NCBI GenBank assembly: GCA_027858915.1
Contig: JAQIBT010000017.1
Location: 1 to 47,506, forward strand
Source: Salinisphaera sp.
GTDB taxonomy: Bacteria > Pseudomonadota > Gammaproteobacteria > Nevskiales > Salinisphaeraceae
Direction of reading: 5' to 3'
DNA length: 47,506 nt
Positions 8,762 to 17,950 of the stretch are shown here, piece by piece. The notes beneath the pieces are model-generated. The model was not told the origin of the DNA, ran no database searches, and worked only from the letters and a program-made list of their open reading frames with translations. Made by a program: the position numbers and the translations under genes. Positions within the stretch are counted from its first letter, which is position 1. Each line of letters begins with the position of its first letter.

Positions 8762-8990
8762 GCGGCCTCATAGCTCGCCATGGGCGCGGGACTGTTCGCG
8801 CCGCCATTCGGCGTAGGTTTTATGCAGCATGTGCGATCGGCAAGGCACCGGCCGATCCGGCGCTTGGAAAAGTCGGGCCTTATATTTCGGCGTTCTGCTG
8901 TTTGCAGTAGTGATCGTCGCCTTTGTGCCGTGGCTCTTTCCACGGATTTCTTTTAGCGCTCTGGTTCTGCCGGCACGCGGCAACACGTAG
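8762..8990 (+). pseudogene. Decayed C-terminus of a TRAP transporter large permease (DctM)
   Basis: No intact frame exists, but the three forward frames read in succession give a typical DctM carboxyl end: MGAGLFAPPFGVGFM (from 8780), then CAIGKAPADPALGKVGPYI in a second frame, then LYFGVLLFAVVIVAFVPWLFPRIS in the third, ending at TAG 8988-8990. The PPFG motif, the CAIGK motif and the final hydrophobic helix ending in PW are family hallmarks. At least two frameshifts are needed, so it is dead. The rest of the gene is missing, and the 297-bp element abuts the truncated side. An intact TRAP system lies 1.7 kb to the right. Confidence 0.6.
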
Positions 8991-9010
8991 ACAGTTTCAA
9001 CTCTTTGTTT

Positions 9011-10075
9011 TTATGGCTTCACGCGCGTAGCCGCAGATTTTGTCGTTCCCCGCACGATCAGAGTCGTTTCAACTTCTGTATGGGGCAGCGTCGTCTCGCC
9101 GTGGATGCGTTTCACGAGGAAATCTGCGGCCCTGGTGCCCATTTCTGCCGATGGCACGTTGACTGTTGTCAGGCCGGGTTGAAGATGCGCGCTGATGCTC
9201 AGGTCGTCGAATCCGGTAATCGAAATGGCTTCTGGAACCGCCAGGCCGCGCGATTGGCATTCGAATATTGCGCCAATCGCCAGCACATCGTTGCCGCCGA
9301 TCACCGCGGTCGGCGGTTGCGCGCAGCGACTCAGCAACTCACGCATGCCGTTTCGGCCATCCGCGATGCCGTAGTGCTGCTCGACTAATCGCTGCGCTTT
9401 CAATTCGCTGCCAATCGCAGCGAGCGCGGCCCGTACGCCTTTGATACGGGCCTGGGCCCGATCGTTGCCTTGGCTGACACCCGCGATCATTGCAATATCG
9501 CGATGGCCAAGGTCGATGAGGTATTCGGTGAGTCGGCGTGCGGCACCTTCGTTGTCGAATCCGATGCAGGGATGATCGGACGCGGCGCGATACGTCCAGC
9601 AGTTGACGAACGGTAACCGGTACCGCTCAAGCAGACGATACAACGCTGGCGCGTGTGCTTCACCGACCAGCATCAGCCCTTGCACGCCGTGGCTGAGCAA
9701 TGCGTGCGCCTCCTGAACTTCCTGATCCGGATCATATTCGGACGCCGCCACAAGCAGCGTGTAGCCTATTTGCGCCAGCCGGCGCTGAAGCGCACTGATG
9801 CCGCTGGCGAATATGGCGTTGTCGAGCGTAGGCACGATGGCACCGATGGCCCGACTCTGACGCGTGGCCAGAGCGCGCGCGGCGCCGGACGGAATATAAC
9901 CGAGCTCTTCTATGGCGGCTTCGATCCGTCGGCGCGATTCCGGACGCACCATATCGGGTGAATTAATGGTGCGCGAAACCGACGCGGTCGAGACGCCGGC
10001 GTGTAGTGCGACATCGGTAATGCTTGCGTTGCGGTGGCTACGTTTTGGGGCTTTCACTTTAAGGGGGCCAGTCAT
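9011..10075 (-). CDS. LacI-family transcriptional regulator (probable regulator of the DHPS operon)
   Basis: DNA-binding repressor with a periplasmic-binding-protein-like effector domain. 354 residues: helix-turn-helix ASITDVALHAGVSTASVSRT (about 17-36), hinge GYIPSGAARALATR, then the sugar-binding-type core from SRAIGAIVPTLDNAIFA to the end. Full length for the family. It is transcribed away from the TRAP/hps operon across a 276-bp AT-rich spacer. Two 14-bp sites of the LacI/GalR operator type (TGTAAGCG-N6) lie before that operon and before hpsN, and this protein is the obvious candidate to bind them. The effector, perhaps DHPS or an intermediate, is inferred from context only. Confidence 0.93.
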   Translation of the reverse strand: MTGPLKVKAPKRSHRNASITDVALHAGVSTASVSRTINSPDMVRPESRRRIEAAIEELGYIPSGAARALATRQSRAIGAIVPTLDNAIFASGISALQRRLAQIGYTLLVAASEYDPDQEVQEAHALLSHGVQGLMLVGEAHAPALYRLLERYRLPFVNCWTYRAASDHPCIGFDNEGAARRLTEYLIDLGHRDIAMIAGVSQGNDRAQARIKGVRAALAAIGSELKAQRLVEQHYGIADGRNGMRELLSRCAQPPTAVIGGNDVLAIGAIFECQSRGLAVPEAISITGFDDLSISAHLQPGLTTVNVPSAEMGTRAADFLVKRIHGETTLPHTEVETTLIVRGTTKSAATRVKP

Positions 10076-10293
10076 TTGCTGAAGTTTGGCTCATTTGCGC
10101 AGCGCTGTCATTTGCCGAGCGTGTAGCAAGTTAGACGTTGGTGGCAGGTCAGTCGGTCTGCGCACTCATCCGAAAGTTGTACTGAATAACAAAAATCAAT
10201 AAATAAAATATTTAAAACAATAATTTATATAATCTTATGAGCCCCTTGAGCGTTTGTTGGCAGAAATATTTCGCTGTCAGGGCCAAAACGTGG

Positions 10294-10322
10294 TTGACAA
10301 AACGTGAGAGTTTGTGGATATT
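10294..10322 (+). promoter_or_regulatory. Sigma-70 type promoter of the TRAP/hps operon
   Basis: A perfect TTGACA at 10294-10299 and GATATT at 10317-10322 are separated by 17 bp. The predicted start site near 10329 falls inside the LacI-type operator at 10326-10339, the usual geometry for repression. The upstream spacer (10076-10290) is AT-rich and otherwise featureless. Confidence 0.6.
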
Positions 10323-10325
10323 GAA

Positions 10326-10339
10326 TGTAAGCGTTTTCA
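10326..10339. promoter_or_regulatory. LacI-type operator O1
   Basis: TGTAAGCGTTTTCA fits the general LacI/GalR-family operator pattern TGNAANCGNTNNCA. It sits immediately downstream of the predicted -10 and upstream of the first gene of the operon. A second copy is at 13830-13843. The adjacent lacI-type gene is the likely source of the binding protein. Confidence 0.65.
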
Positions 10340-10351
10340 TTGAGCGGTGAT

Positions 10352-10612
10352 ATGCAGCTTTTGCGATCCGGTCGAGCGATTCTGGAGAGGGCCTGGCTGA
10401 TTGCCTTCTGGTGCAGCGCTGGGCTGTATGTCCTTGTCATCCTGCTGGGGAAGCTGGGCGGAACACTACCGGCTGCCGTTTCTCGATGGCTGCCAGACAA
10501 CGCACTACAGTTTCTGTTGCTGATGGCGGTTTCAATTTTTCTTGTCGCGGCAGCGCTGGCCGCGGAACGCCGGGAAGACGCGTCAGATTCCCGATCCGAC
10601 GCGGATCGTTAG
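10352..10612 (+). CDS. Small two-helix membrane protein of unknown function, first gene of the TRAP/hps operon
   Basis: 86 residues from the ATG at 10352 (a TTG at 10340 in frame is less likely because it overlaps the operator). Two hydrophobic segments are visible, about residues 15-35 (LIAFWCSAGLYVLVILLG) and 48-67 (ALQFLLLMAVSIFLVAAALAA), followed by a charged tail rich in Asp, Arg and Ser. I do not recognise a family. It lies between the repressed promoter and the DctP gene and is in the same direction, so it is probably co-expressed with the transporter. It could be an extra transporter subunit or a membrane chaperone; this is inference. Confidence 0.6.
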   Translation: MQLLRSGRAILERAWLIAFWCSAGLYVLVILLGKLGGTLPAAVSRWLPDNALQFLLLMAVSIFLVAAALAAERREDASDSRSDADR

Positions 10613-10659
10613 ATAGTCACTAAACAATAATCGCTAACGCGAAAGCAGGAGGATCACTC

Positions 10660-11826
10660 ATGGGACGCAGCAAGGATTCGAGAGAGTTGACCGAGGGCCT
10701 GGGCTCGCCCGACAGGCGGCGATTTCTGTCCGCCGCCGGCCGCTACGGGTTCACCACCGCTGTCATTGCTGCTACAGGCGGACTACTGACGTCGACATCG
10801 GCACTTGCCGCGGTTTCCCGCGAGGAGCAGCAGCGGCAGAGAACAGCCAAATACACGATGAATCTGGCGACCGCCTATATCGTCGGTGCGTCGCGCAGCT
10901 ACCCGATCATGCAGCTCAATCTGAAGGACAATATCGAGAACATGACGCGTGGCAAGGTCTACGTGAAGCTTGCGCCTGGCGGCCAGCTCGGTACTGGCAC
11001 GGCGCTTGTCAACAAGGTCCAGAGCGGCACAATTCAGGGCGCCCAGCATTCCCTGTCAAATTTTGCGCCGTTCGCACCGGAAGCGGATCTGATCAACCTC
11101 CCCTATTGGTGCGGTGCCAGTCAGCAGTTCGTGAACCTGGTCACATCCAAGACGTGGCAGGACACAATCAATCCGAAGCTGGAAAGCCACGGCTTCAAGT
11201 CGCTGATGTACGTGGTCATCGACCCGCGCGTCATTGCCCTTCGCAAGGGCGGTAATGGGCCGATCAAGACGCCGGACCAGATGCACGGCATCAAGTTTCG
11301 CGTGCCGGGATCCGAGATTTTGCAGAAGGTCTATAAATTGATGGGCGCCAATCCGACGCCAATCGCCTGGGGCGAGACGACTGCGGCGATCAAGGAAGGC
11401 GTTGCCGACGCGCTCGATCCATCGGTCAATGCCCTCTATGTATTCGGATTCAAGGATGTCTTGTCCTGGGTGACGTTCGACGAGGCAGTGCCCGATGCAC
11501 AGATCTATTCCTGCAATCTGAAATGGTTCAAGAGTCTTCCGGGCGATGTTCAGCAGGGAATTGAGCAGGCCGGTGACATCACATTCCGCCAGAATTTGGC
11601 TCAGGTGCCGGCATCACGAGCCTATGCCATGCAGGAGCTGCAGAAGGCCGGTGTGCAGTTCTATACGCCCAACGACCATGAGATGGCCCAGTGGAAGGCA
11701 TCCTGTGGCCATCAGCTCAAGACATGGGACGACACCAAGAAGAAGCTCGCCGGTTCGCTGGACAAGTTCGATGAGTTCGTCGCCGCCACGCATAAGCAAG
11801 GCACCTACTACGTAGCCGACGTATGA
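10660..11826 (+). CDS. TRAP transporter solute-binding protein (DctP type), probable DHPS binding
   Basis: Periplasmic substrate-binding component of a tripartite ATP-independent transporter. 388 residues. The N-terminus has a twin-arginine-like export signal (SPDRRRFLSAAG followed by a hydrophobic stretch ending SALA). The body has DctP-family features such as GGQLGTGTALVNKVQSGTIQG and KTPDQMHGIKFRVPGSEI, containing the conserved Arg that usually binds an acidic group. AGGAGG lies 11 bases before the ATG. The stop overlaps the start of the small permease (ATGA). Its position with hpsNOP suggests DHPS as substrate, equivalent to the HpsKLM transporter genes; the ligand itself is inferred. Confidence 0.9.
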   Translation: MGRSKDSRELTEGLGSPDRRRFLSAAGRYGFTTAVIAATGGLLTSTSALAAVSREEQQRQRTAKYTMNLATAYIVGASRSYPIMQLNLKDNIENMTRGKVYVKLAPGGQLGTGTALVNKVQSGTIQGAQHSLSNFAPFAPEADLINLPYWCGASQQFVNLVTSKTWQDTINPKLESHGFKSLMYVVIDPRVIALRKGGNGPIKTPDQMHGIKFRVPGSEILQKVYKLMGANPTPIAWGETTAAIKEGVADALDPSVNALYVFGFKDVLSWVTFDEAVPDAQIYSCNLKWFKSLPGDVQQGIEQAGDITFRQNLAQVPASRAYAMQELQKAGVQFYTPNDHEMAQWKASCGHQLKTWDDTKKKLAGSLDKFDEFVAATHKQGTYYVADV

Positions 11827-12377
11827 CCGCCAAGTCTGCGCTTGCTGGGCGGCAATCCAGGCTTCGAGCGGTTCTTGGCGCGCTGGACCGCAACGGCGAG
11901 CGATGGTTGCTGCTCGTATTCTACGTCGCCATCGTGCTGATCGTGACCAGCGAAGTGGCTCGCCGCTTCCTGTTGGCCGATTCGTCTGTATGGGGTGGCG
12001 AAGCGTCGCGGTTTCTATTCATTTATCTGGCGTGGGTGGGGGCGTCAGCCGCGGTGCGCGAGCGTAGCCATATTCGTATAGATGCCGTGCTGCAATGGCT
12101 GCCGCCGCGCGGCAAGTCGACCGTGCTGATTTTTGGCGATCTCATGACGCTTGTGCTGGCGATCATTGCAGTCTACTGGTCGCTGTCGCCGCTAGAGACA
12201 TCGTGGCAGTTCGGCTCGGTGGCTGAAGCGCTTCAGGTCAGTCGGGTCTGGTTTCTAGCTGCCGTGCCGCTTGGGTTCGGGATGATGATATTCCGATTGC
12301 TGCAAGCCATTCTTCGTGACGTATCCGATCTGCGCACGGGCCGTGAGCCGTTTGAAGGCAGCAAGCTTTTTGATTGA
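11823..12377 (+). CDS. TRAP transporter small permease (DctQ type)
   Basis: Small membrane subunit of the TRAP system. 184 residues with four predicted transmembrane helices, including WLLLVFYVAIVLIVTSEVARRF and the family segment EASRFLFIYLAWVGASAAVRERSHIRID. The ATG overlaps the DctP stop by 4 bases. It is followed by a 102-bp spacer that carries a possible 25-codon leader peptide coupled to the large permease. Confidence 0.92.
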   Translation: MTAKSALAGRQSRLRAVLGALDRNGERWLLLVFYVAIVLIVTSEVARRFLLADSSVWGGEASRFLFIYLAWVGASAAVRERSHIRIDAVLQWLPPRGKSTVLIFGDLMTLVLAIIAVYWSLSPLETSWQFGSVAEALQVSRVWFLAAVPLGFGMMIFRLLQAILRDVSDLRTGREPFEGSKLFD

Positions 12378-12405
12378 GAGACGCCAATTGGAGTGTGACG
12401 CAGCC

Positions 12406-12483
12406 ATGATTGGAACATTTTACTGGCTCTTGATGAGCCGAGATCCCGATGGCGCAACGCGCGCTGGAAGGGCGCCTGAATGA
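12406..12483 (+). CDS. Possible 25-codon leader ORF coupled to the large permease
   Basis: A short frame with GGAG 12 bases before its ATG encodes MIGTFYWLLMSRDPDG... and ends with a TGA that overlaps the ATG of the DctM gene (ATGA at 12480-12483). The arrangement would couple translation of the large permease to reading of this leader. No homology is recognisable, and a chance frame in a 100-bp gap is possible. Confidence 0.3.
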   Translation: MIGTFYWLLMSRDPDGATRAGRAPE

Positions 12484-13787
12484 ACGCGCTCATGTATGCA
12501 CAGCAGGCAGCTACGCTGGGATGGGGCTTCTATGGGCCGCTGATCGCGATGGTCGTGCTGATGCTGCTGGCGGTGCCGATCTGGGTCGTTATCGGTCTGG
12601 GCGCCAGCGCTATGCTCTACTTTACCGGCGTGCTGCCGCTGTCGCTGTTCGGCGAAGCCCTTTTCGACGGCATCAATTCGTTTGCACTCATTGCGATTCC
12701 GCTGTTCATCCTGACCGGCGATCTGCTGGTTCGCACTGGGTTGTCGACGAAACTGCTGGATCTGGCCGAAGCGACCGTAGGCGGTGCGCGCACGGGTCTT
12801 GGATCGGCCACGGTTCTGGGCGCAGGATTCTTTGCCTGTATTTCTGGATCGGATGCAGCCGATACCGCGGCGATCGGGCGGATAACGCTGGACCGGCTGG
12901 TCGCGCGTGGCTATCCGGAAGCCATGGCCTGTGCGCTGGTGGCAGCCGGCTCATGTACCGGAGTGCTCATCCCGCCGTCGATTTCCTACATCATCATCGG
13001 GCTCATCCTGGGCCAGTCGGTGGCGACATTGTTTCTCGCGGCCGCGGTGCCCGGGGTAGTCGTGCTCGTGACTATCCTCTTCACGAATGTGCTGCTCAAC
13101 CGTATCAACGGCTACGAGAATGCGAGCGACAGGTTCTCGCTCAGGCGCTGGCTGCGCGCCCTCTGGGCGGCTCGATACGGGGTGATGATTCCGTTCATTA
13201 TTCTGGGCGGAATCTACTCGGGTATCTTTACGCCGACCGAGGCAGCCGCGATTGCGGTGAGCGTCACGATCGCCGTCGGCTTTGGCCAGGGTACGCTGCA
13301 TCTGCGCGACCTGCCGCGCATTCTTGAGAGTTCGGCAAAGGTCAATGGCGTCATCCTGCCGATCATCGCCATGTCGTTGCCGTTGGCGCAGACCCTGGCC
13401 AGTCTCGATATACCGCAGACGTTCGTAAGCGGCATGACCGGTCTGAGCGACAATCCAACCGTGCTGATCCTCATCATGATCGGCATCCTGCTCGTAGCCG
13501 GCTGCGTGATGGAGACCACCCCGAATATCGTGATCCTGGCACCGCTGCTGCTACCGCTCGCGCGCAACATCGGTATGAACGATATTCATTTCTCGATCGT
13601 GATGATTACCGCGCTCGGCGTCGGCTTCATCACGCCGCCGTTCGGCCTGAATCTGTTTGTGGTATCGAGCCTGCGAGGAACGCCGGTGATGAGCGTCGCG
13701 TGGTACGCCGCGCCGTTCGTGTTTGCCATGCTGCTGGCCTTGCTGGTGATTGCGTTCGTGCCGCAGCTATCGCTATGGGCTTTCTGA
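12480..13787 (+). CDS. TRAP transporter large permease (DctM type)
   Basis: Main translocation subunit of the TRAP system. 435 residues and about 11-12 transmembrane helices, with family motifs SFALIAIPLFILTGDLLVRTGLS, FACISGSDAADTAAIG, GVLIPPSISYIIIG and the C-terminal GVGFITPPFGLNLFV. The length is typical. It uses the ion gradient (normally Na+) for uptake. The gene is followed by a 72-bp spacer holding the second LacI-type operator and then hpsN, so the enzyme genes may have their own promoter. Confidence 0.94.
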   Translation: MNALMYAQQAATLGWGFYGPLIAMVVLMLLAVPIWVVIGLGASAMLYFTGVLPLSLFGEALFDGINSFALIAIPLFILTGDLLVRTGLSTKLLDLAEATVGGARTGLGSATVLGAGFFACISGSDAADTAAIGRITLDRLVARGYPEAMACALVAAGSCTGVLIPPSISYIIIGLILGQSVATLFLAAAVPGVVVLVTILFTNVLLNRINGYENASDRFSLRRWLRALWAARYGVMIPFIILGGIYSGIFTPTEAAAIAVSVTIAVGFGQGTLHLRDLPRILESSAKVNGVILPIIAMSLPLAQTLASLDIPQTFVSGMTGLSDNPTVLILIMIGILLVAGCVMETTPNIVILAPLLLPLARNIGMNDIHFSIVMITALGVGFITPPFGLNLFVVSSLRGTPVMSVAWYAAPFVFAMLLALLVIAFVPQLSLWAF

Positions 13788-13791
13788 CTTA

Positions 13792-13820
13792 TTGATTCAG
13801 TTATTCTGAAGAACTAATAC
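13792..13820 (+). promoter_or_regulatory. Possible weak promoter of the hpsNOP genes
   Basis: TTGATT at 13792-13797 and TAATAC at 13815-13820 are 17 bp apart in an AT-rich 72-bp gap, just upstream of the second LacI-type operator. The -10 match is poor, so this is tentative. Confidence 0.3.
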
Positions 13821-13829
13821 AATTATTAA

Positions 13830-15925
<2,096 letters not shown>

Positions 15926-15939
15926 CCGGAGAACCCGCA

Positions 15940-16941
15940 ATGAAAGCGCTCGTCTATACCGCGCCTTTTGAAATGCAGTACCGGGATCAGGACCCACCCG
16001 TTCACGATCCCGGCCAACACGCTGGCGATGTGATTGTCGACGTGCAGGCAGCCGGAATCTGCGGTTCGGACATGCACGCCTTCCACGGGCAAGACCCACG
16101 GCGCAATCCGCCGCTGGTGCTCGGCCACGAAGTGGCAGGAATATGTCAAACCGGCGTCCATGCAGGACAGCCCGTGGCGATCAATCCGTTGATCAGCTGC
16201 GGACAGTGTGAATACTGCGGGCAGGGGCGTTTCAATCTGTGTCCCGAGCGGACCATGATCGGCATGACGCGGCCGGGTGCGTTCGCCGAGCATGTCGCGA
16301 TACCCGAGCGCAATCTGTTCGTGTTGCCGTCGCAGATGAATCCTGTCCATGCGGCGCTGGCTGAACCGACCGCCACTGCGGTGCACGCCCTGAATCTGGC
16401 CAACCGTGCGGCGGCGCGGCCGTTGGCCGAAGCACGAACAGCCGTGATCGGCGGCGGTGCGATCGGTTTGATCAGTGCACTGTTGCTGCGCTCGTACGGG
16501 GCACGTGATCCGCTGATCTCCGAGCCGAATCCACTACGCCAGGCAACCGCTGCCAAGTCCGGCATGGATAATCTGCACGATCCGGGTAAAAATACGTTGC
16601 CCGACAACCGCTTCGATCTGGTGGTTGATGCCGTGGGTTCGGCGGTCACGCGCCGCGTGGCTATATCCGCTGTGCGCCCCGGCGGCGTTGTCTTGAGTAT
16701 TGGCCTGCAGGAGTCCGGCGGCGAGCTGGATGCCCGCAAACTCACCCTGGGCGAAATCAGTCTGCTGGGCTGCTATACCTATACGCCGGCCGACGTTCAG
16801 GCTGCGTTGTCGGCGCTGGCCGACGGAGCGCTCGGCGATCTGGAATGGGTGGAAACACGTCCGCTGTCCGAGGGCGCCCGGATGTTTGGTGAACTCGACC
16901 AGGGTCGCGTCGCCGCTGCCAAGGTGGTATTGATTCCATAA
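15940..16941 (+). CDS. hpsP: Zinc-dependent medium-chain alcohol dehydrogenase, probable DHPS 2-dehydrogenase
   Basis: 333-residue MDR enzyme. Catalytic zinc ligands are C41 (GICGSD) and H63/E64 (GHE). The structural zinc site has C87, C90, C93 and C101. The Rossmann motif GGGAIG is present (AVIGGGAIGLISALLL). It starts 14 bp after the SDR stop and ends the rightward operon. Together with the SDR it would epimerise DHPS via the ketone, so that both enantiomers reach HpsN. Family and residues are seen directly; the substrate comes from the cluster context. No terminator is obvious in the 31 bp before the convergent gene remnant. Confidence 0.82.
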   Translation: MKALVYTAPFEMQYRDQDPPVHDPGQHAGDVIVDVQAAGICGSDMHAFHGQDPRRNPPLVLGHEVAGICQTGVHAGQPVAINPLISCGQCEYCGQGRFNLCPERTMIGMTRPGAFAEHVAIPERNLFVLPSQMNPVHAALAEPTATAVHALNLANRAAARPLAEARTAVIGGGAIGLISALLLRSYGARDPLISEPNPLRQATAAKSGMDNLHDPGKNTLPDNRFDLVVDAVGSAVTRRVAISAVRPGGVVLSIGLQESGGELDARKLTLGEISLLGCYTYTPADVQAALSALADGALGDLEWVETRPLSEGARMFGELDQGRVAAAKVVLIP

Positions 16942-16972
16942 GACTGTTTGCAGCTGCAGCCCTGTCTCGGCG

Positions 16973-17425
16973 TCAGTCGAATTCCAGATGGGCGCGTAGT
17001 GCCGCGAACAGGTCGGCCGTGCGCTCGATGCCGATGCCGGGCGTGTCGGGCAGCGAGGTGTGGCCGTCGGCGATCGGAATATCGTCGGCAAAGCCTCCAA
17101 ACGGCTGAAATACGGCCGGGTAGGATTCAGTGCCGCCGATCTTCCTCTTGACCACGCGATAGCCGGCTGCGTCGTCGAGCAGCGTGTCTGGCTCGGCCGC
17201 CCGCAAGCGCGGAATCAACCGGCTACGCAGAATACCCTGCTGGGCGTAGCGCCCGTTGGAATAAAAGCCGCAGCCGATGACCGGAACCCCGTCGCGCACA
17301 ACATCAGTGACGATGGCGACCAGACTGATGGTCATCTGTGAGAAATCGATGACGGCGTTGCGAATTGGTGAAGCGATTGGCGCTACCGCGTCGCGGATTT
17401 CGATAATACGCGAGACAGGTTTGAC
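16973..17425 (-). pseudogene. D-tartrate dehydratase-type enolase superfamily gene with two internal in-frame deletions
   Basis: The frame stays open but encodes only pieces of a roughly 390-residue MR/MLE enzyme. The N-terminus (RIIEIRDAVAPIASPIRNAVIDFSQ, then MTISLVAIVTDVVRDG up to LLDDAAG) is joined to the catalytic-Lys strand (YRVVKRKIGG) and then directly to the C-terminus (ESYPAVFQPFGGFADD...LPDTPGIG). The central barrel with the metal-binding Asp/Glu residues and the catalytic His is missing. I recognise the pattern of Bradyrhizobium-type D-tartrate dehydratase. The upstream part has no normal start and begins just after a stop, adjacent to the tctB end; an internal ATG at 17335 opens a 120-codon frame. 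The product cannot be an active dehydratase. Confidence 0.75.
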
Positions 17426-17428
17426 CTA

Positions 17429-17950
17429 TCAGAATGGCAATGTGAACCAGGCCGGCTCAGGCAGCGGCACCTGAAACATGTGCAAAAAGATGTAATAGAA
17501 ACCAAGCACGACAACCACGCCGCTGAGCGGATAGAGCAGTCGCCGCGCCGGGGTCCAGCGCTCGTACATGGCGACCGCCATGATGGCGATGTAGGCTGCA
17601 AGAGCCGCGATCACGAACCCGATATACGGCATGGCGAGCGTGGCCAGTACCATCGCGGCCAGCAGCCCGATCTGGCGCGCAATCGAGCCGATGGGCTGGC
17701 GGGCTTCAGGAGTGGCCCGCCCGAGCAGGTTGCGCACGATCACCAGCAGACAGAAGAGCACCATCAGGCCGATGACAGTGCGCGGGAACATCACGGCTTG
17801 AGGGCTGGGCGCATTGCGAATCTGCCACCAGCCGATCGCGCCGATGACGATGAAGATCAGCGCGCCGATCGTGCCGCGCACGTCGCGTGTATCGCTTTTC
17901 GACAGACCGTTCCCCTGGCTGTTACCCGTGCCGTTGTCCCGATCAGCCAT
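17429..17950 (-). CDS. tctB: Tripartite tricarboxylate transporter, small membrane subunit (TctB type)
   Basis: Small permease of a TTT-family uptake system. 173 residues from the ATG at 17950, which has GGAGG 9 bases upstream. The hydrophilic start (MADRDNGTG...) is followed by four hydrophobic segments, including GTIGALIFIVIGAIGWWQI and LLYPLSGVVVVLGFYYIFLHMFQVPLP, the typical TctB C-terminus. It overlaps the end of the TctA gene by 8 bases. In Chromohalobacter salexigens an equivalent transporter (SlcHFG) sits with sulfolactate genes, so sulfolactate is the likely substrate here. Confidence 0.9.
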   Translation of the reverse strand: MADRDNGTGNSQGNGLSKSDTRDVRGTIGALIFIVIGAIGWWQIRNAPSPQAVMFPRTVIGLMVLFCLLVIVRNLLGRATPEARQPIGSIARQIGLLAAMVLATLAMPYIGFVIAALAAYIAIMAVAMYERWTPARRLLYPLSGVVVVLGFYYIFLHMFQVPLPEPAWFTLPF

